A stretch of 64,000 bases of DNA from Vanilla planifolia (Eukaryota; Streptophyta; Magnoliopsida; Asparagales; Orchidaceae). Below, one piece after another: positions 26,011 through 39,130 of this stretch; position 1 is the stretch's first letter, and the number at the start of each line of letters is the position of its first letter. The notes below the pieces were generated by a model that saw nothing but the letters and a program-made list of their open reading frames with translations, had not been told where the DNA came from and ran no database searches. The stretch lies in assembly GCA_023846275.1 (NCBI GenBank), contig CM043868.1, forward strand, positions 5,971,153-6,035,152, given 5' to 3'. A program made the translations under genes and the position numbers.

Positions 26011-29000
26011 TAAGTTTATTAAGAGATTTTTAAACATTTTAGTCTTTCTTAGGTTGTGAATCACCATCCTACTATCATCAGCTTCCCTTAGTAGCATCTC
26101 CCTAGACTTCTATATTTTGGGATGCACTATATACCTTGGTAAGTTAAGATATTATTTCTTAAGACAAAAACCTTAGAATCATCCTATTAAAGTTTAACAA
26201 ACTATCTCTTTGTAGCTCAGGGTACTCTTACAAAAGTTCTCATTACACATCCATATAATTCACATGAATATGAAGTGCATAATGCTGAGCTACTAAAGTT
26301 TATACTACTAACTAGGACTAAACTCTATAAATATCCATCACTACCTCTCTCTTAGATCCCTTTATATGCATAAATCTAAGGGTTATTCCCCTATGCAAAG
26401 TATCTTCTATGGTATTTGTCTTATCTTTAATATTTAAATCATAGTCTTGATAAGTTCCAACCTTTGTTATTGCCTCAAGTTGAGCTCCCACTAAGTGAAA
26501 AATTACTTAAGGCTTTCATTATCAATATAAAGCTCAACTTACAACCCATACAAGAAATGTAACAATTCCTTGAGGGGGAATAACATAGCTATCAACTCTA
26601 GGTCTTGCATGAGGTTGTTGAACTAATGCTTGTACAATTGTCTAGATCTGTAAGCTACAACTCGACCATGGTCCATATGAACTACAACCAAACTATTGTG
26701 TGATGCATTGATAAAAACTTGGTCATGCCTGCTCTACTTTGGTGAAGTTTTTATTAGAGCTAAACTCAATCTATCTTTTAGCTCTCAAAAACTCTACTTG
26801 CATTGATCAGACTAAGACAAAACCACACTCTTCTTTGTCAACTAAGTCAATGGTGTTCTAATCATGAAGAAGTTGTGCATGAACCTATGGAAGCAACCTA
26901 AAAGATCCTAAGAAATTGTGGATCTCTAATACTATAATTGGTCTGCTCCACTTAGTAATAGCATGAATCTCATTAGGTTCTACTAAAACTTCCTCAGCAT
27001 TGATAATGTGTTCATGGAATGTTATCTGATCTAACCAAAAGAAACATTTAGAAAACATTACATAAAATGTCTTGCTCTTAAGCAAATTCAAAATTGTTTA
27101 AAGTTGCTTTGCATGCTTAGCTCAACTCCAAGGATACACTAGGATGTCATCATCAAACATAATGACAAAGTGATTAAGGTACAAATAATAGATGGTTCAT
27201 GAGATCCATAAATATTATAAGTACTATTGACAGTCCAAAGTGCAATAACGTGAACTCAAAATGCACATACTGAGTCCTAAATGTTGTCTTGAATATATCC
27301 ACCTCTTGAACTTGAACTGATGATACCCTAACTAGAGATTTATCTTAAAGAAGGTTATAGCACCCTAAAGTTGATCGAGCATGTCATAAATCTAGGGCAA
27401 GGGATATTAGTTCTTGATTGTCGCCTTATTAGGCTCCCAACAATTTATACATATGTTTATACTACCATCCTTCTTCTTAACAAAGAAGTTAGGCACCCAA
27501 AGAAGAAACACATGGCCTGATGAAGTCATTGTTCACCAAATCCTACAATAAATCTTTGAACTCTTGCAATTTTGTTGTGGCCATCCTATAGGGTGCTTTG
27601 ACAATAAGGGTAGCTCTTAACTCTACATCAATGGAAAAGTCAACCTCATTTTTGGGTGGCAATCTTAACAAATCATCCAACAAAACATCCAGATATTAAT
27701 GCACAATCAAAGTGTTCTATAAGGTTGAGACCTCAAAAAACGTATTTGTCATGAATGTTAACCATGCTAAACAACCCCCTTAAACAAAAACTAAAGCCTA
27801 AATATTGAAATCATAGGAACTTATTAGTTAACTCCAAAGTAAATATGTTAATCAAGTTTGCTAGCCTAATCCAAACATTTGTTCCCAATAGTTGATCACC
27901 ACCTTATGTCAAGTCATCTAACCCATTCCAACAATTATGTCAAACTCAATTATAGGCACCCAGATAAGCCCAACCTCGAAGATTTAGACAAGAATAACTA
28001 CATTTCAACAAACTCTATATTTAGTTGGAATCTTCCCATCAAGAAGTAATGACACCATTAATGGTGACTATACCTGACCTTAACACTCTCAATCCTCTCC
28101 CAAATAAGTTCAAAAATAAAGAAAGAGTGGCACCAATATCAAAGAGGACAACAAAATTAACACCACTAAATAATATCATACTAGTAATAACATCTAAAGC
28201 CTTTGTTGTTAGCTACCATGTGAGAGTTTAGATCCACAACTACCTTACTCAAACATCTACTAATGAACTAGCACCTTGAATACTCTTTTGCATCTTAAGA
28301 CAAGTGGCCTTCTTATGGTTAGGCTTCTAGAAGATGAAATAAACATTATTCTTGAAATATCAAGCACCACCATATGTTTTGCTACATCAATGACACCATG
28401 GGTCTTGCTTCTTAGTCTACTCAATCAAGTGCTCGATGACTGGTTGTACTAAAATAGGTGCAGACTAATCATCATAATTAGAACTCCTCTACCTTCTTTT
28501 TGCTATGGAACTTACCATACTTCTTATTCCTAGAAGTCTCAAAACATCTCTTTTTTTGATTAACCTCTCTAAATGACATAAGATAATGCTCCACATGCTT
28601 ACCATCTTAGTGACCCCATCAAGTCCAAATACCAAGTAAATCAAGAAATTACCAGGTGCTACTGAAGAGAAGGTTTGAGTTCCTCTTTAAACAACTCAAA
28701 TCAATAATCCTTAGAAGGCACAAGGTTTGATTCATAACAAATCAAGTCAATTTAGAAGCTTAATCATTGATTATCATTTACCTCTAATTGAGAAGAGTAA
28801 GAAACCATTGCATTTAGGTTTTGGTAGTCTCTAGTACATAACTCTCTTTGATCTTAATGTTAAACTAGCTCCAAGGAACCTCACCATTCGGGCAATCCCT
28901 GAACATAGACTAGCATTAACCTTGCCAACACTTGTGGCCATTTAATCTAAGGCTAGCATTATAAGTGTGATATTCCTCTAAGATGGTCACCCTATAGCAT

Positions 29001-29321
29001 TAAACATCTCCTAAATATAGGCTAAACAATCACTCACCATGGTTTGGTCAGCAATGGCCACAAAAAACCCATGACCTCAATTGCATGAATAAATCCAAGA
29101 AGTGTTCCACTCATAATTTAAGAAAAATCTAGGGTATCAAACCCATGTAAGTCTTAAAAGTCCTCACTATGTATCCTAAATAAATGTCACAATAATATCA
29201 TATAATTCAATGGAGCTAGAACACATGATTAATATAATTATTTAATGTGGTACTATGACTTGCTCTCCCCATCTTAATAGGCCTAAACCTAGTATGCCAA
29301 GAATACCCTAGAGTCTAACCT
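26011..29321 (-). mobile_element. gag-pol remnant of fossil Ty3/gypsy element gypsy D
   Basis: Minus-strand translation from right to left gives gag-like sequence, a zinc-knuckle area near 28280-28400, a protease area near 28000, Ty3/gypsy reverse transcriptase about 27000-27600, the connection to RNase H (FSKCFFWLDQITF and VLEIHNFLGSF at 26885-27091), and RNase H about 26450-26880 (SRQL and YIDNESLK motifs). The element is broken and old. It is a Tekay/Del-like chromovirus by LTR length and primer site; this lineage is an inference. Confidence 0.78.
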
Positions 29322-29338
29322 ATGCTCTAATACAAACT
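29322..29338 (-). promoter_or_regulatory. Primer binding site remnant of gypsy D
   Basis: On the minus strand the LTR end (...GTGACA) is followed by TTTGTATTAGAGCAT, close to the initiator tRNA-Met binding site TTGGTATCAGAGCAT common in plant LTR elements. It fixes the LTR boundary and the orientation. Confidence 0.75.
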
Positions 29339-32300
29339 TGTCACAACTTATTATTTTACCAAGCATTTTTTTAAATAAATCCTCTAATGCAACACAATCA
29401 ATGCACAAGTTGATATACTTGCTCAAAATAAGAGTCATGATTCCTTAATCTAATCATCAAACATATGATATGTCACACTAAATGAACCTTATTTCTCAAC
29501 TAACTAGTCACCTAGTTAATTGAGAGATAAGTTCACTCAAGGCTAGTGACCCCACCAACATATGTTGAGGAGTACACGGTGCCTATATGCAAACCTACCA
29601 ACAATCTATCATAGTCAACATAAAATCCATAATGCTGAAACACATATATTAAATAAAATAAATAAGAAACATGATTAAACAAATAAAAAAGTGCAATAAG
29701 TGTTAGATACAATCTATGATAACTAACAAATATAATATCTTTTCTATTTATTAAGACATGCTAACTCAAGTCTAAACACCATAAACTAAATTATTAAATC
29801 TAAGGCTACTACTATGCTCTCACTCTATCACCCAAACACTTTCTCATATGCAAGCTCCTAACTCCTTGAACCTACATGTTATGGAAGTGATGAACTAAGA
29901 AGGTTAATAGGGAATCCTCAAGGTATGCTATAATAATATGCATAATCACATGCATAAAACTATCTGGCATAAGTAAAATATAACTAAATAGCATCTAAAG
30001 ATTACTAACTTGTCAAACAAATGGGCCTTAGCTTACCAAGCTAAGACAATACATAGCCTATGATATAACCATAGAAGAGTTGCATTGGTCACTTTTCTCT
30101 TAGCAAAATTATAAAAAATCTTAATTCATTCAATATCTATAAGACTTCTTTAATATTACAAAATCTCATGACTTTATGACATAGTTATTCTACTAACTAA
30201 TGTCAAACCATTGTTCTAATACTCTCTCCATCATGTAGTCTAGTACATCCATGGTTCTTCAAGATGTCATCAATAAATAAGTGACACTCCATGCTCCATT
30301 TATAGTAATCACTAAGCAAGTGATATTTCATGGTCCTTCAAGAGTCCTCATTAAACAACTAACACTCCATACATCACAACCCTACAGTCCTTAATCATGG
30401 AAGTCATACATAATGCGCATTAAGATTCTCATATCTAAATTCTTTATGTTAATGCTAAAACATTACTACCAAGAAAGCCAGCTTGCTTCTATCCTTCGAG
30501 CAGAACACTAAGTAACCCACTTTTTCTACTTGGCATAATAAAAAATGCATCCCATGCTTTAACATGAATAAAGTATGAACTATACAACAACTCTAAATTG
30601 TGCCTTAGTTTTAAACAATCTACTTTGGATCTACTTTAGTTTTTAGCCTTACTTACCAACCTATCTAGATATCTCAAGGTTTTCTTAAAATCTTAACTAG
30701 CCTATCTAGGGTACTCTAAGGTTTCTTAAAACCCTAACCAACTTATATAAGACACAAACATTTCTTAAAATCATAAAATGTGCTTTTGGGATACTCTAGG
30801 GTTTTCTCTTTAGCCCAATCCTATGGTTTCTTTTAAACTATAAATGCCTTACTTGGGGTTGCCATAACTACCTAGATTCCTCTTTTAAGATTAATCCTCT
30901 TACATAATATCAAAGGTCCTAATAAGGTTCCTTTTCCCTTACCTTGGTTGTCATCTAACAATCCATTCTCATCTTAAGACCCTAACCTATACTTTAGATA
31001 TAAACTAAAATCTTTCTTTAGTTGTAATTTGAGCCCTTGTTCTCCTCTTGAGGCTTATCTAGATCTAATACTCACTTATGTTACTTGAGAGTATGATTTA
31101 TAATTAAATTTCAAACCTTTGGTCACATATCCTTATCTAAATTTAAATTTCAAACTTTAGGTTACTTAAGAGCCATATCTAGGTTTAAATTTCAAACCTC
31201 AACATTCTTTTAAGGCCAAAACCTATCACTCTCAAGCCTCTCACAAGGAAACAAAAAAAGTTGCACTTATCCTAAAAGACATCTCAGATCCTTTTGAGGT
31301 CTCTTCAATTCATATAAAGCTCTTAATCCAACCTTGTCATTAAGCATTAAGGCTTACCTTAGGCTACAAAGCACTCTTGTTTTCATCACAAAAGATTCAA
31401 CATTCATGGAAGAAATTTGCAAGCTTTTATTATCACAACATATAAGTTTACTTTTTGGAATTATTTCTAAATTAACATACTAGTAAATATCTCATCTTAG
31501 CATTGGTTCAATCACAACAAGGCACAAGTCCATAACATCAATTGATAAAATTGGGTTTCCATTATAAACATGATAGTAAGACCTATTTCAATAAAATCAA
31601 GAAACTTTTTTTAGCATAGAAAACTACATGTTTTAGTCATCACTTACAAATAAACTTATAATCATCATCTTACAGTTCCTAAATCTAGATCATGAACAAT
31701 ATCAAAATACTCAATTTTTAAGCCTATAAGTTTTTAGTTAGGTGTATAGCTTGAAGCTCTTCGTATCTTGAACCGTGTAGTGGACTTCACCAATGGATTG
31801 CACCTCCTTCTTCTCTTCCAAGCTCTCAACTTTCCATTCTTCTTCCTTGATTTCTCATTGCGAGGTTTCCTCTTTTTCTTTCTCATGGCTTTCTCCTCCT
31901 TTTCTTAAAGAAAATTGCCCTTAAAAATAACCCTAATATCCTTGTATGGCTGGCTCCCATATCTCCTAAAATTAATGTACCATATGGAAGATTTTTATAA
32001 GTTTTGGTGTTTTATAATCTACTTCCTAAATTTTAGGTATTAAGGGATATTTAAATTTTAAATATTTTATTTATTTATCCCATAATTCCTAGCTATTAGG
32101 CATCGAAAGGAATCCACACCGTAAGAAACTTTTAACTCACTAGTTGGAGAATCATAAATAAGTGTTAAGTTTGTCCTAATCACCCATCTCAATCACAAGT
32201 TCAAAATTTGAACTTTAATTAAAGATATATCATATTTAAACCAAGCTTTATAATTCAACATTTATATAATTCAAACCACATGGAATTGAATTGACCTAAT

Positions 32301-32452
32301 TAATGTACCATTAAGTCTAGCTTTAGTATATCAATAATTAAAAACTTAAAGGTATTCAAATAATCAACTTGAAGGAAAAATACATACCTTGTGTTGGCTT
32401 AGAGCTTTCAAAGGTGCTATTTATGCTAGCTAGGCTTAGGGGTGCAATAACA
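29339..32452 (-). mobile_element. 5' LTR of fossil gypsy D (3.1 kb)
   Basis: Plus-strand termini are TGTCACAAC (29339) and GCAATAACA (32452), so the LTR reads TGTTATTGCACCCC...GTTGTGACA on the minus strand. It is 3114 bp, in the range of Tekay-type LTRs. A primer binding site lies next to its left end and copia C coding sequence next to its right end. Inside are many degenerate ...AAACCCTAA-type stretches. It is old. Confidence 0.75.
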
Positions 32453-32800
32453 TGGCTCAAGTGATATGGATTAAATAACTACAGGATTATGAAATTTTCT
32501 TTGAAAATACACTAATCCATTATGACAATACAAGTGCAATTTATTTGACCAAAAATTTCATTCGACATTCCTAAACTAAAAGCATTGATAGATATCATTT
32601 CATTAAGTACAAGTTAACAAGAACAATGTTTCACTAATATTTCTCCCTTCTAGTACATAACTTATAGATATTTTTATCAAAACACTATCATTCAACAAAC
32701 ATTTTGACTGATTCCAAAAAAGAAGAAAAAAGATTTGCTAAATCATATGCTAGAAATTAAGGGGAGTATAAATTTTGGAGGAACTTATTTATATGTTGAA
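32453..32800 (+). mobile_element. RNase H end of fossil copia C
   Basis: Copia RNase H signatures resume immediately right of the gypsy D LTR: YDNTSAIYLTKN near 32520-32556, then YHFIKYK and a KKRF(A/C)-type C-terminal area. This fits the part of pol absent from the left segment ending near 23055, so the intervening sequence is an insertion into copia C. It is broken and old. Confidence 0.78.
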
Positions 32801-32929
32801 ATTGGTTGAGATGTTTCATGGTTGATCCAATTATTTATTTAAATATAAATAGTTTCATATTTTATTATTTTTAGCATTGCTTTTATCATATTCAAAAGAA
32901 GGATATTATTAACCCCCAAACTATTATGT

Positions 32930-34570
32930 GTCTTCCATCTAGAGCTTATCTTTTTTTACTTATGTAGATTGTCAAAACCTATTATGAGAATCAAGTGACA
33001 CCTAAGCTCATGCCCCTCTTTAATATTACATTTATCTCATGACATAAAATCATGCATAATTATTTGCTTTTATTCTTGTATAATGAGTGTATATAGTTTA
33101 ATAAGGAAGTTTAACTTGCACATTAAGTAAAATGCATTAAAATCACCATCAATTATATTAGGTCAATTTTAAAGTGAAATTAAAACAAGTTAAGAGTTAA
33201 AATACTAAAAGTATGCCTATTAAATGGTATCATAGCTTTATCAAATGGTATGACTAGTTCATTTATCTGATTGGACAATTGTTCATCGTTTGCAATCTAG
33301 GTGTAAAGTATAAGTGTTAGGTTGTTCATATAGAACATTTTTTTATAGTATGACACCTTTATGAACTTGAGCATTAATGAACCATCAATGTTTTTACAGT
33401 ATAATATCTTACATCATATAAGTATGATCTTATTTAACAAAGAGCAAGTAATCTGTATTATAAAACTTGATTACTTTATATAGTCCAATATTTATTTATG
33501 AAATAGTGTGATCATGTTCTATTTTTGATAGTTTGAGAGAATAAATGTCTTTGTTATATACAATATTGGTCATCATATGGTGTCATACTTGTCATTCCAA
33601 ATAGATGCAAAATGGTACACTTAAAAATGTAGGTGTTGAAATGTTTTGTATAGTACAATGGTCCTTATTGCATATGTACAATAATGTTTAAAAGAAATTT
33701 AATATTTAGAAGGATGAAAGCAAAACATATCGTATAATACTTGTATTTATATTATATAGTACAATCTTTTTTAAATATGCATAAAATGCAATTGGAGAGA
33801 TTGATTGTCAAGAAGATTAGTTCATCGGGTGATATCATACATTATAATCCACCTAATCATGTAGTACAAACAGAAGAAGAAATCTAGGAACGACTAGTTA
33901 ATCTCCATGAAAACCATGGATTAACTATTTATATCTATTGGGTTTTTGTAAAAAGCATCGTTGACCTTAATCTCACTATAGAAAATACTTAAAAGTATTT
34001 GAAAAATAAATTAATTCCACTTTCATATAATTGACTAAGTGAGATGTTGTGCTTCAGTTGAGTTTTACATTTTGCACGTCCATCTTTGAATCATTCTAGC
34101 AATGACAAAGCAATTTTAAAGAAACATTCAAGAATTTTCTATATTTTACATTTAAAGCATTTGGTAACATCATTTCCTATTTTCATTTATTAAGTGCAAC
34201 TGGCACCTTAGATAAGGTTGGAGGGATGTTGTAAGGAATTCATTATAAAAGTGCTTAAACCTATTTCAAGCCATTCATGTGTTGATGTATTAGTCTTGTT
34301 TGCTTTTGGCTCTTTTGGGCCACATATTAGCCCCTTTGTAGATCAGCATATATAACAAATTACACCTACAAGTCATCTGGCAAAAGGTGTGGTTTGAGTA
34401 AGCCTAGTTATCAAACTGAATGTGAACATTGGTTACAGTTTTGATTAAATAACCTAAAAATATTGGTGTGATTCACTTTCAAAAATTTATCTATTCTTAT
34501 CAATAAAAAATTTATAAAATTAATGAAAAGTTTTCCTAAAACCCACAACTCAAGCCCCCATCTTGTAGCT
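32930..34570 (+). mobile_element. 3' LTR of fossil copia C
   Basis: Aligns with the two pieces of the 5' LTR (15490-15959 and 17903-18990). It holds TTTATGAACTTGAGCATTAA near 33359, TATATAGTCCAATATTTATT near 33478 and a U5-like end with ACTCAAGCCCCCATCTTG near 34551. Substitutions are frequent between the copies, so the insertion is old. Confidence 0.78.
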
Positions 34571-35640
34571 TAATCATTACAACAAACCTTTTACATTTGA
34601 GGTTTTTTAATGGATCAACAAAAATGAAAACACTTAAAAGTTTTTATGTTTTGAGGGTTTTGTAAGGCTCAACAACAACCAAAACATGAATCTTTCAAGG
34701 GTCAAAACCCCCAACTTCTCTCAATTCTTCTAATGCTTAGGATAGGGACACTTCTCTCCATGCTTCTATCAACCTAGAGTAAGCCTCTTCCCTCCATAAT
34801 ATTTTTTATTAGTTAATGGTGCTACAAAATAGCATTAGAAAAAGTAAATAAAAAAATTTTATATATCAAGAACGGCATGCCACTCCAATGCTAAGTTCCC
34901 AAATGTGCTTGTCTAATCCCACCAACTAATATAATACATATACAGGCATAGTTAGATGGGAAAGCACTAACACATTTATTTGATACAGATTTAGTTCAAT
35001 GATGTATCAATATGGTGTAGAGTAGATTAAAATAGTTGGAAGCATATATTGTGACAAATCCAAGATGATTTCTTCTTGGTATGTGGAGGTGATATGATGA
35101 ATAGAACACAAAAGTTGTACTATGTTAACACTAGAATGCCAGGTTATAAAATATTATAAATGTATTGATTGAATCATTTGAGTCTGATCTAAAGCTCAAG
35201 ATAAAGCCATACCATTATGATGCGAAGTGCAAGTGAATCATAACTTTGAAGGGGCATACCAGGCCAAAGATAGACATGTCATCATCCAATGAGTTGCATA
35301 TGTGAATAGTATGGGATGGATCACCTGCGTATTAAAACTACCCACCAACATAACGATACAAATTTAATTATGACCTGGAGTTGGGTGACAAGAATTGAAA
35401 AATGGTTTGATATGATAATAAAAAATGAATTATTTTGATGATAGCTTGATCCCAATCATTGATTTCAAATTCCATCATTTTGATCAACCTATGCAACTAG
35501 AATTTGAGTCTTATATGATAGTCTATGTATGAAAATTTGGCCTTTTCCATAACTATTATGGCCTAGCAACTCTTTGGTATGAAGTTTCTTCACATGCTGC
35601 TGATTTGTTCTCTTTTCATACTGATCTTGTAAGAGCACTC
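34571..35640. other. Intergenic, nothing recognised
   Basis: No ORF, element terminus or RNA gene recognised. Part of it may be 3' flank or 3' UTR of LINE E to the right. Confidence 0.4.
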
Positions 35641-38600
35641 ACTACTTTATTTTCCTCCTTGAAGATTCTATTATAGGTTTTTGAGAAGTGAGTAGCTATC
35701 TATTTTATCTATAGAATGCATTCTACAATACAACTTTCATCTACTCTATAGCATTCTTGATAAATGAAAGCATTCAAGATTAATGTGGAACATAATGAAC
35801 GGATACTTAGAGCACCACTATAGTCCTTCTCTAATACTAAATAATGTAGCTTTCATAGCAAGGACTTAACTGTCAGGATGAGTGAAAACATGAAGCACAA
35901 TAGCATCATGATCTCTAATGATGTACACAACAATATGTTAATTTATTTCTTATTGAAGCCATAAATGTTTATTGTAATTAACTGTGTTAAAGGGGAGCTC
36001 CAATATATCCATTCATAATATCTGATTTTTCTTAGTTTCAAAAGTGGAAGTAGCCTACCTACATGGGTATGGCATTCTTCTAATCTATTTGTAAAACTAG
36101 GAAACACTTGAAAATGCTAAAGCATTACCTATATAAGTTACATGTGATGTTCATTATTTATTCACTAATAGTCTCATATATTTTTTTGTTTCTTTCCTTC
36201 CAAATGAGGTAACAAATTAGATGATGTATCACTTACGGACCTCATAATAAGTGGGACTTCTTTTAGTACCCTGTCATCGATGGTTTAGAAGTGTGTTAAT
36301 TTTTTTATTTAACTTTACCTAAATGTCTAATACCATTCCATAGAAAAGCCAAAGGTGTTGTTCAAGATAATAGATAATAGAAGTATGATTAAATCTGTCT
36401 TTATTTGGACAATGTGAGAACATGGATGCAAGGTGGAAATTGTGTTTTTTCAACTAGTTTGAGAAAGGTAGCATATAATTGAGCATTCTCCAAAGAAGAA
36501 TTGATATCTTATTGGGATATTTCTCATTCCAAATTTTCTTCCTTAATTTCTTCTTAAAATTATTACTTTTTATTTCATTCCATGTTGATTTTACATTCAA
36601 GCTTCCATCATTTCATGGGGTCTTATAGAATCTATCAAAGTCTAAAGATTGATATGTCAAAGCTTACACTAAATTCTTAGTGTTTTCCATGCAATTCCAT
36701 GTGTTCAATTTTAACCTCTTTTGATTTCCATTTAAATATTTTATTTCTTGTTCTCCACCTAGAGGGAATGATATGTTAACAATTTCTAATTTTATTTTGT
36801 TCTTTGTCAGCAAAACTTTTTCTAATTTTCTAATATCAACCCATTTTTCTCAAGTGGCTCACAAATCTTATACAATTTCATCTAGTGGTGCTTATGTTTA
36901 TTCTTCATATCTCCCCACAAAAATGCATTTAATATCTTTTCCAATCCATTCATGATTTGTATTGGGGGGTTTGTTATCATTAGAGCATAAGATGGTATTG
37001 AGTTTAAGGCTTGTGTTTACAAGTATGAGCTACTATCCATAAATAGAGGTTTTTCTTCTAGCTGGCCAACTTGTTTTGTAACTTTTTAATTATATTTTGG
37101 AAGTACATTGTTCTCTTCCTTTGATTGAAATTGGCACACCCTGAGTATTTTATGAAGGAGTTCCTTCCTTGAATCCCAATATCTTTCCTATCTTTTTGCT
37201 TGTAGTTGCCTTCACCTTACTAACAGTGTAGAATTTACACTTTTGTTGGTTGAGTCGTACGCCTAACATTTGTTGAAATCTATTAAAGAGATTACTAATA
37301 TATTTTAAAGCCCTAATGTCTCCTTTTGAAAATAATAATGTCATCTACTTAATTGAGGTGAGTTTTTCATGAACATCTCCTTGCAGTGGCATATTGCAAT
37401 ATTTTCTTATAGTTAAATTGAATTTTTAAAGTTTTACTAAATGCCTCCATTACAATGATGAATAATAGTGGAGATATTGAGCTACCTTACATTAAACCCC
37501 TTACTCATAAAAACAAACCAGTGTGGAGGGCCATTTATTATGATAGATACCATAGGCTACTTATGATATTGCTAACCAAACTTTTGAACTTAGCTAAGAA
37601 GTGGAACTTTTTAAGAACTTGAACAAGAAATTCTTAAGATATGCTATTAAATGCATTCTTAATATCTAACTTTCTAACATAGTTTTTTCTCCTAATTTTC
37701 CAATTCAATGATCTCATAAGATCATATACAATTAGTATATTATCAATGATCTCTCTTCTTTTAATAAATCTAGCTTGCTCAGGTGAGATGATCTTTGTTA
37801 GGATAGTTTGCAATCTCTTGGGCAGAATCTTAGTATCCTTCCTACAAAATTATTGACACATATTGGTCTATGATCTTGAAATTCCATAAGAACTAACAAT
37901 CCCCTTAGGAATGAGTTTCTAGTAATGAAGTAATTATAACATCTAGAATTTTTAGAGCTATGATGTCCTAACATTTAGTAAAGAACACACTCTTGAACCC
38001 ATCAAGACCTAGAGAATTTCTTTTGTCCAATTGGAATACTACTACCTATCCCACCTCTAATTCAAATTTTTTAACAAAGATTTGATTCTCTTTCTTATTA
38101 ATTAGCTAAGGTATGTAATTTATAACTTTATCATCATTGATAATTTCTCTTAGTTTTGTAAAATTTTTAAAATATTGCACAACAATGAGTTGAATTTGAT
38201 CTTCACTTGAGACCTTTAGACCATTAGAGTCTTCAATCATATTAATGTAGAGTCTTGCCCTTTTATCCTTGACTAGTGCATGAAAGCATCTTGTGTTCTT
38301 CTCTCCTTTCAATCATTTTGCTCTTACTTTCTTATGCTAGTGAAGTGCTTCTTTGCTTTGTTCATCTATTAGTTATTGATTTACTTTATTTAAACTAATT
38401 CTATCTTGTTTTATGTGACTCTTTAAGAATTTCTTTTCTCTATCTTTCACCACATCTACTCTTTTTATAGTTTAAAAAATATCACCAGAAGTATTTTTAT
38501 TCCACTATATGAGACATTCTTTTAGTCTTTTAGACTTTTTAATTTGAAAGCTAAACTTAACATCCCTCCCTAATAATTGAATTGGAATTGGCCAATTAAT

Positions 38601-39130
38601 TTTACCACTTTGTGAAAGTTTGGATGTGCTATCCACATTTTGAAACTTAAATTATTTGGGTCCAAAGACCTACTCAATTGAGTGCTATAGCAACAACGAG
38701 AAATGGTTATACTCTTTCAAAGTAAGTGTTGAACAATTGTTGTTAGATTGAGATTGTTCATTTTGAGCTTACCAAAAGCCTATTTAATAGTTTTGATACC
38801 CATTTTTCTTCCCTTTTTTCCAACCTAAGTAAATGATAAGCCCATGAATGGATAGTTTAAAAATGTACATTGATTTATGCAATCTATAAACTTATGTATA
38901 ACTATAAGAGATGAGGTTAAGGCTCCATTATACTCTTTCAAAGAGGCAATATCATTAATGTCCCCTCAACTAAACATGTTTCCTACTAATTAATTATAGT
39001 TTCTACTAGTGTACTTTGCAATCTTCTTCTTTGAGAAATTGTACATTTGTAAAGCACATAAGTATAGTTAAGTATTGGTTGATTTCCATTTCTTATTACT
39101 TGTAGATGTATACATTGTTCATCCACATTA
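35640..39130 (-). mobile_element. LINE E: decayed L1-type LINE ORF2
   Basis: Reading the minus strand from right to left gives a full ORF2 order. Endonuclease remnants lie about 39130-38550, including an area like GDFN-DIASLKEYNGAL near 38940. The EN-RT connector is at 38312-38106 (EKNTRCFHALVKDKRARLYI), and reverse transcriptase spans about 38100-37150. The catalytic VDD is readable near 37340 but the preceding Tyr codon is now a stop, and KFYTVSK...GKILGF follows. The thumb contains NPPIQIMNGLEKILNAF near 36870, a zf-RVT-like stretch lies near 36350-36560, and RNase H-like sequence near 35650-35990. Many stops and frame changes show it is a dead, old copy. ORF1 was not recognised. Confidence 0.82.

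Noticed and set aside
31790-31910. Pyrimidine-rich stretch considered as a host 5' UTR
   Set aside because: It lies inside the 3.1-kb LTR of gypsy D, and similar stretches occur at other LTR-like places (about 24580 and 47800).
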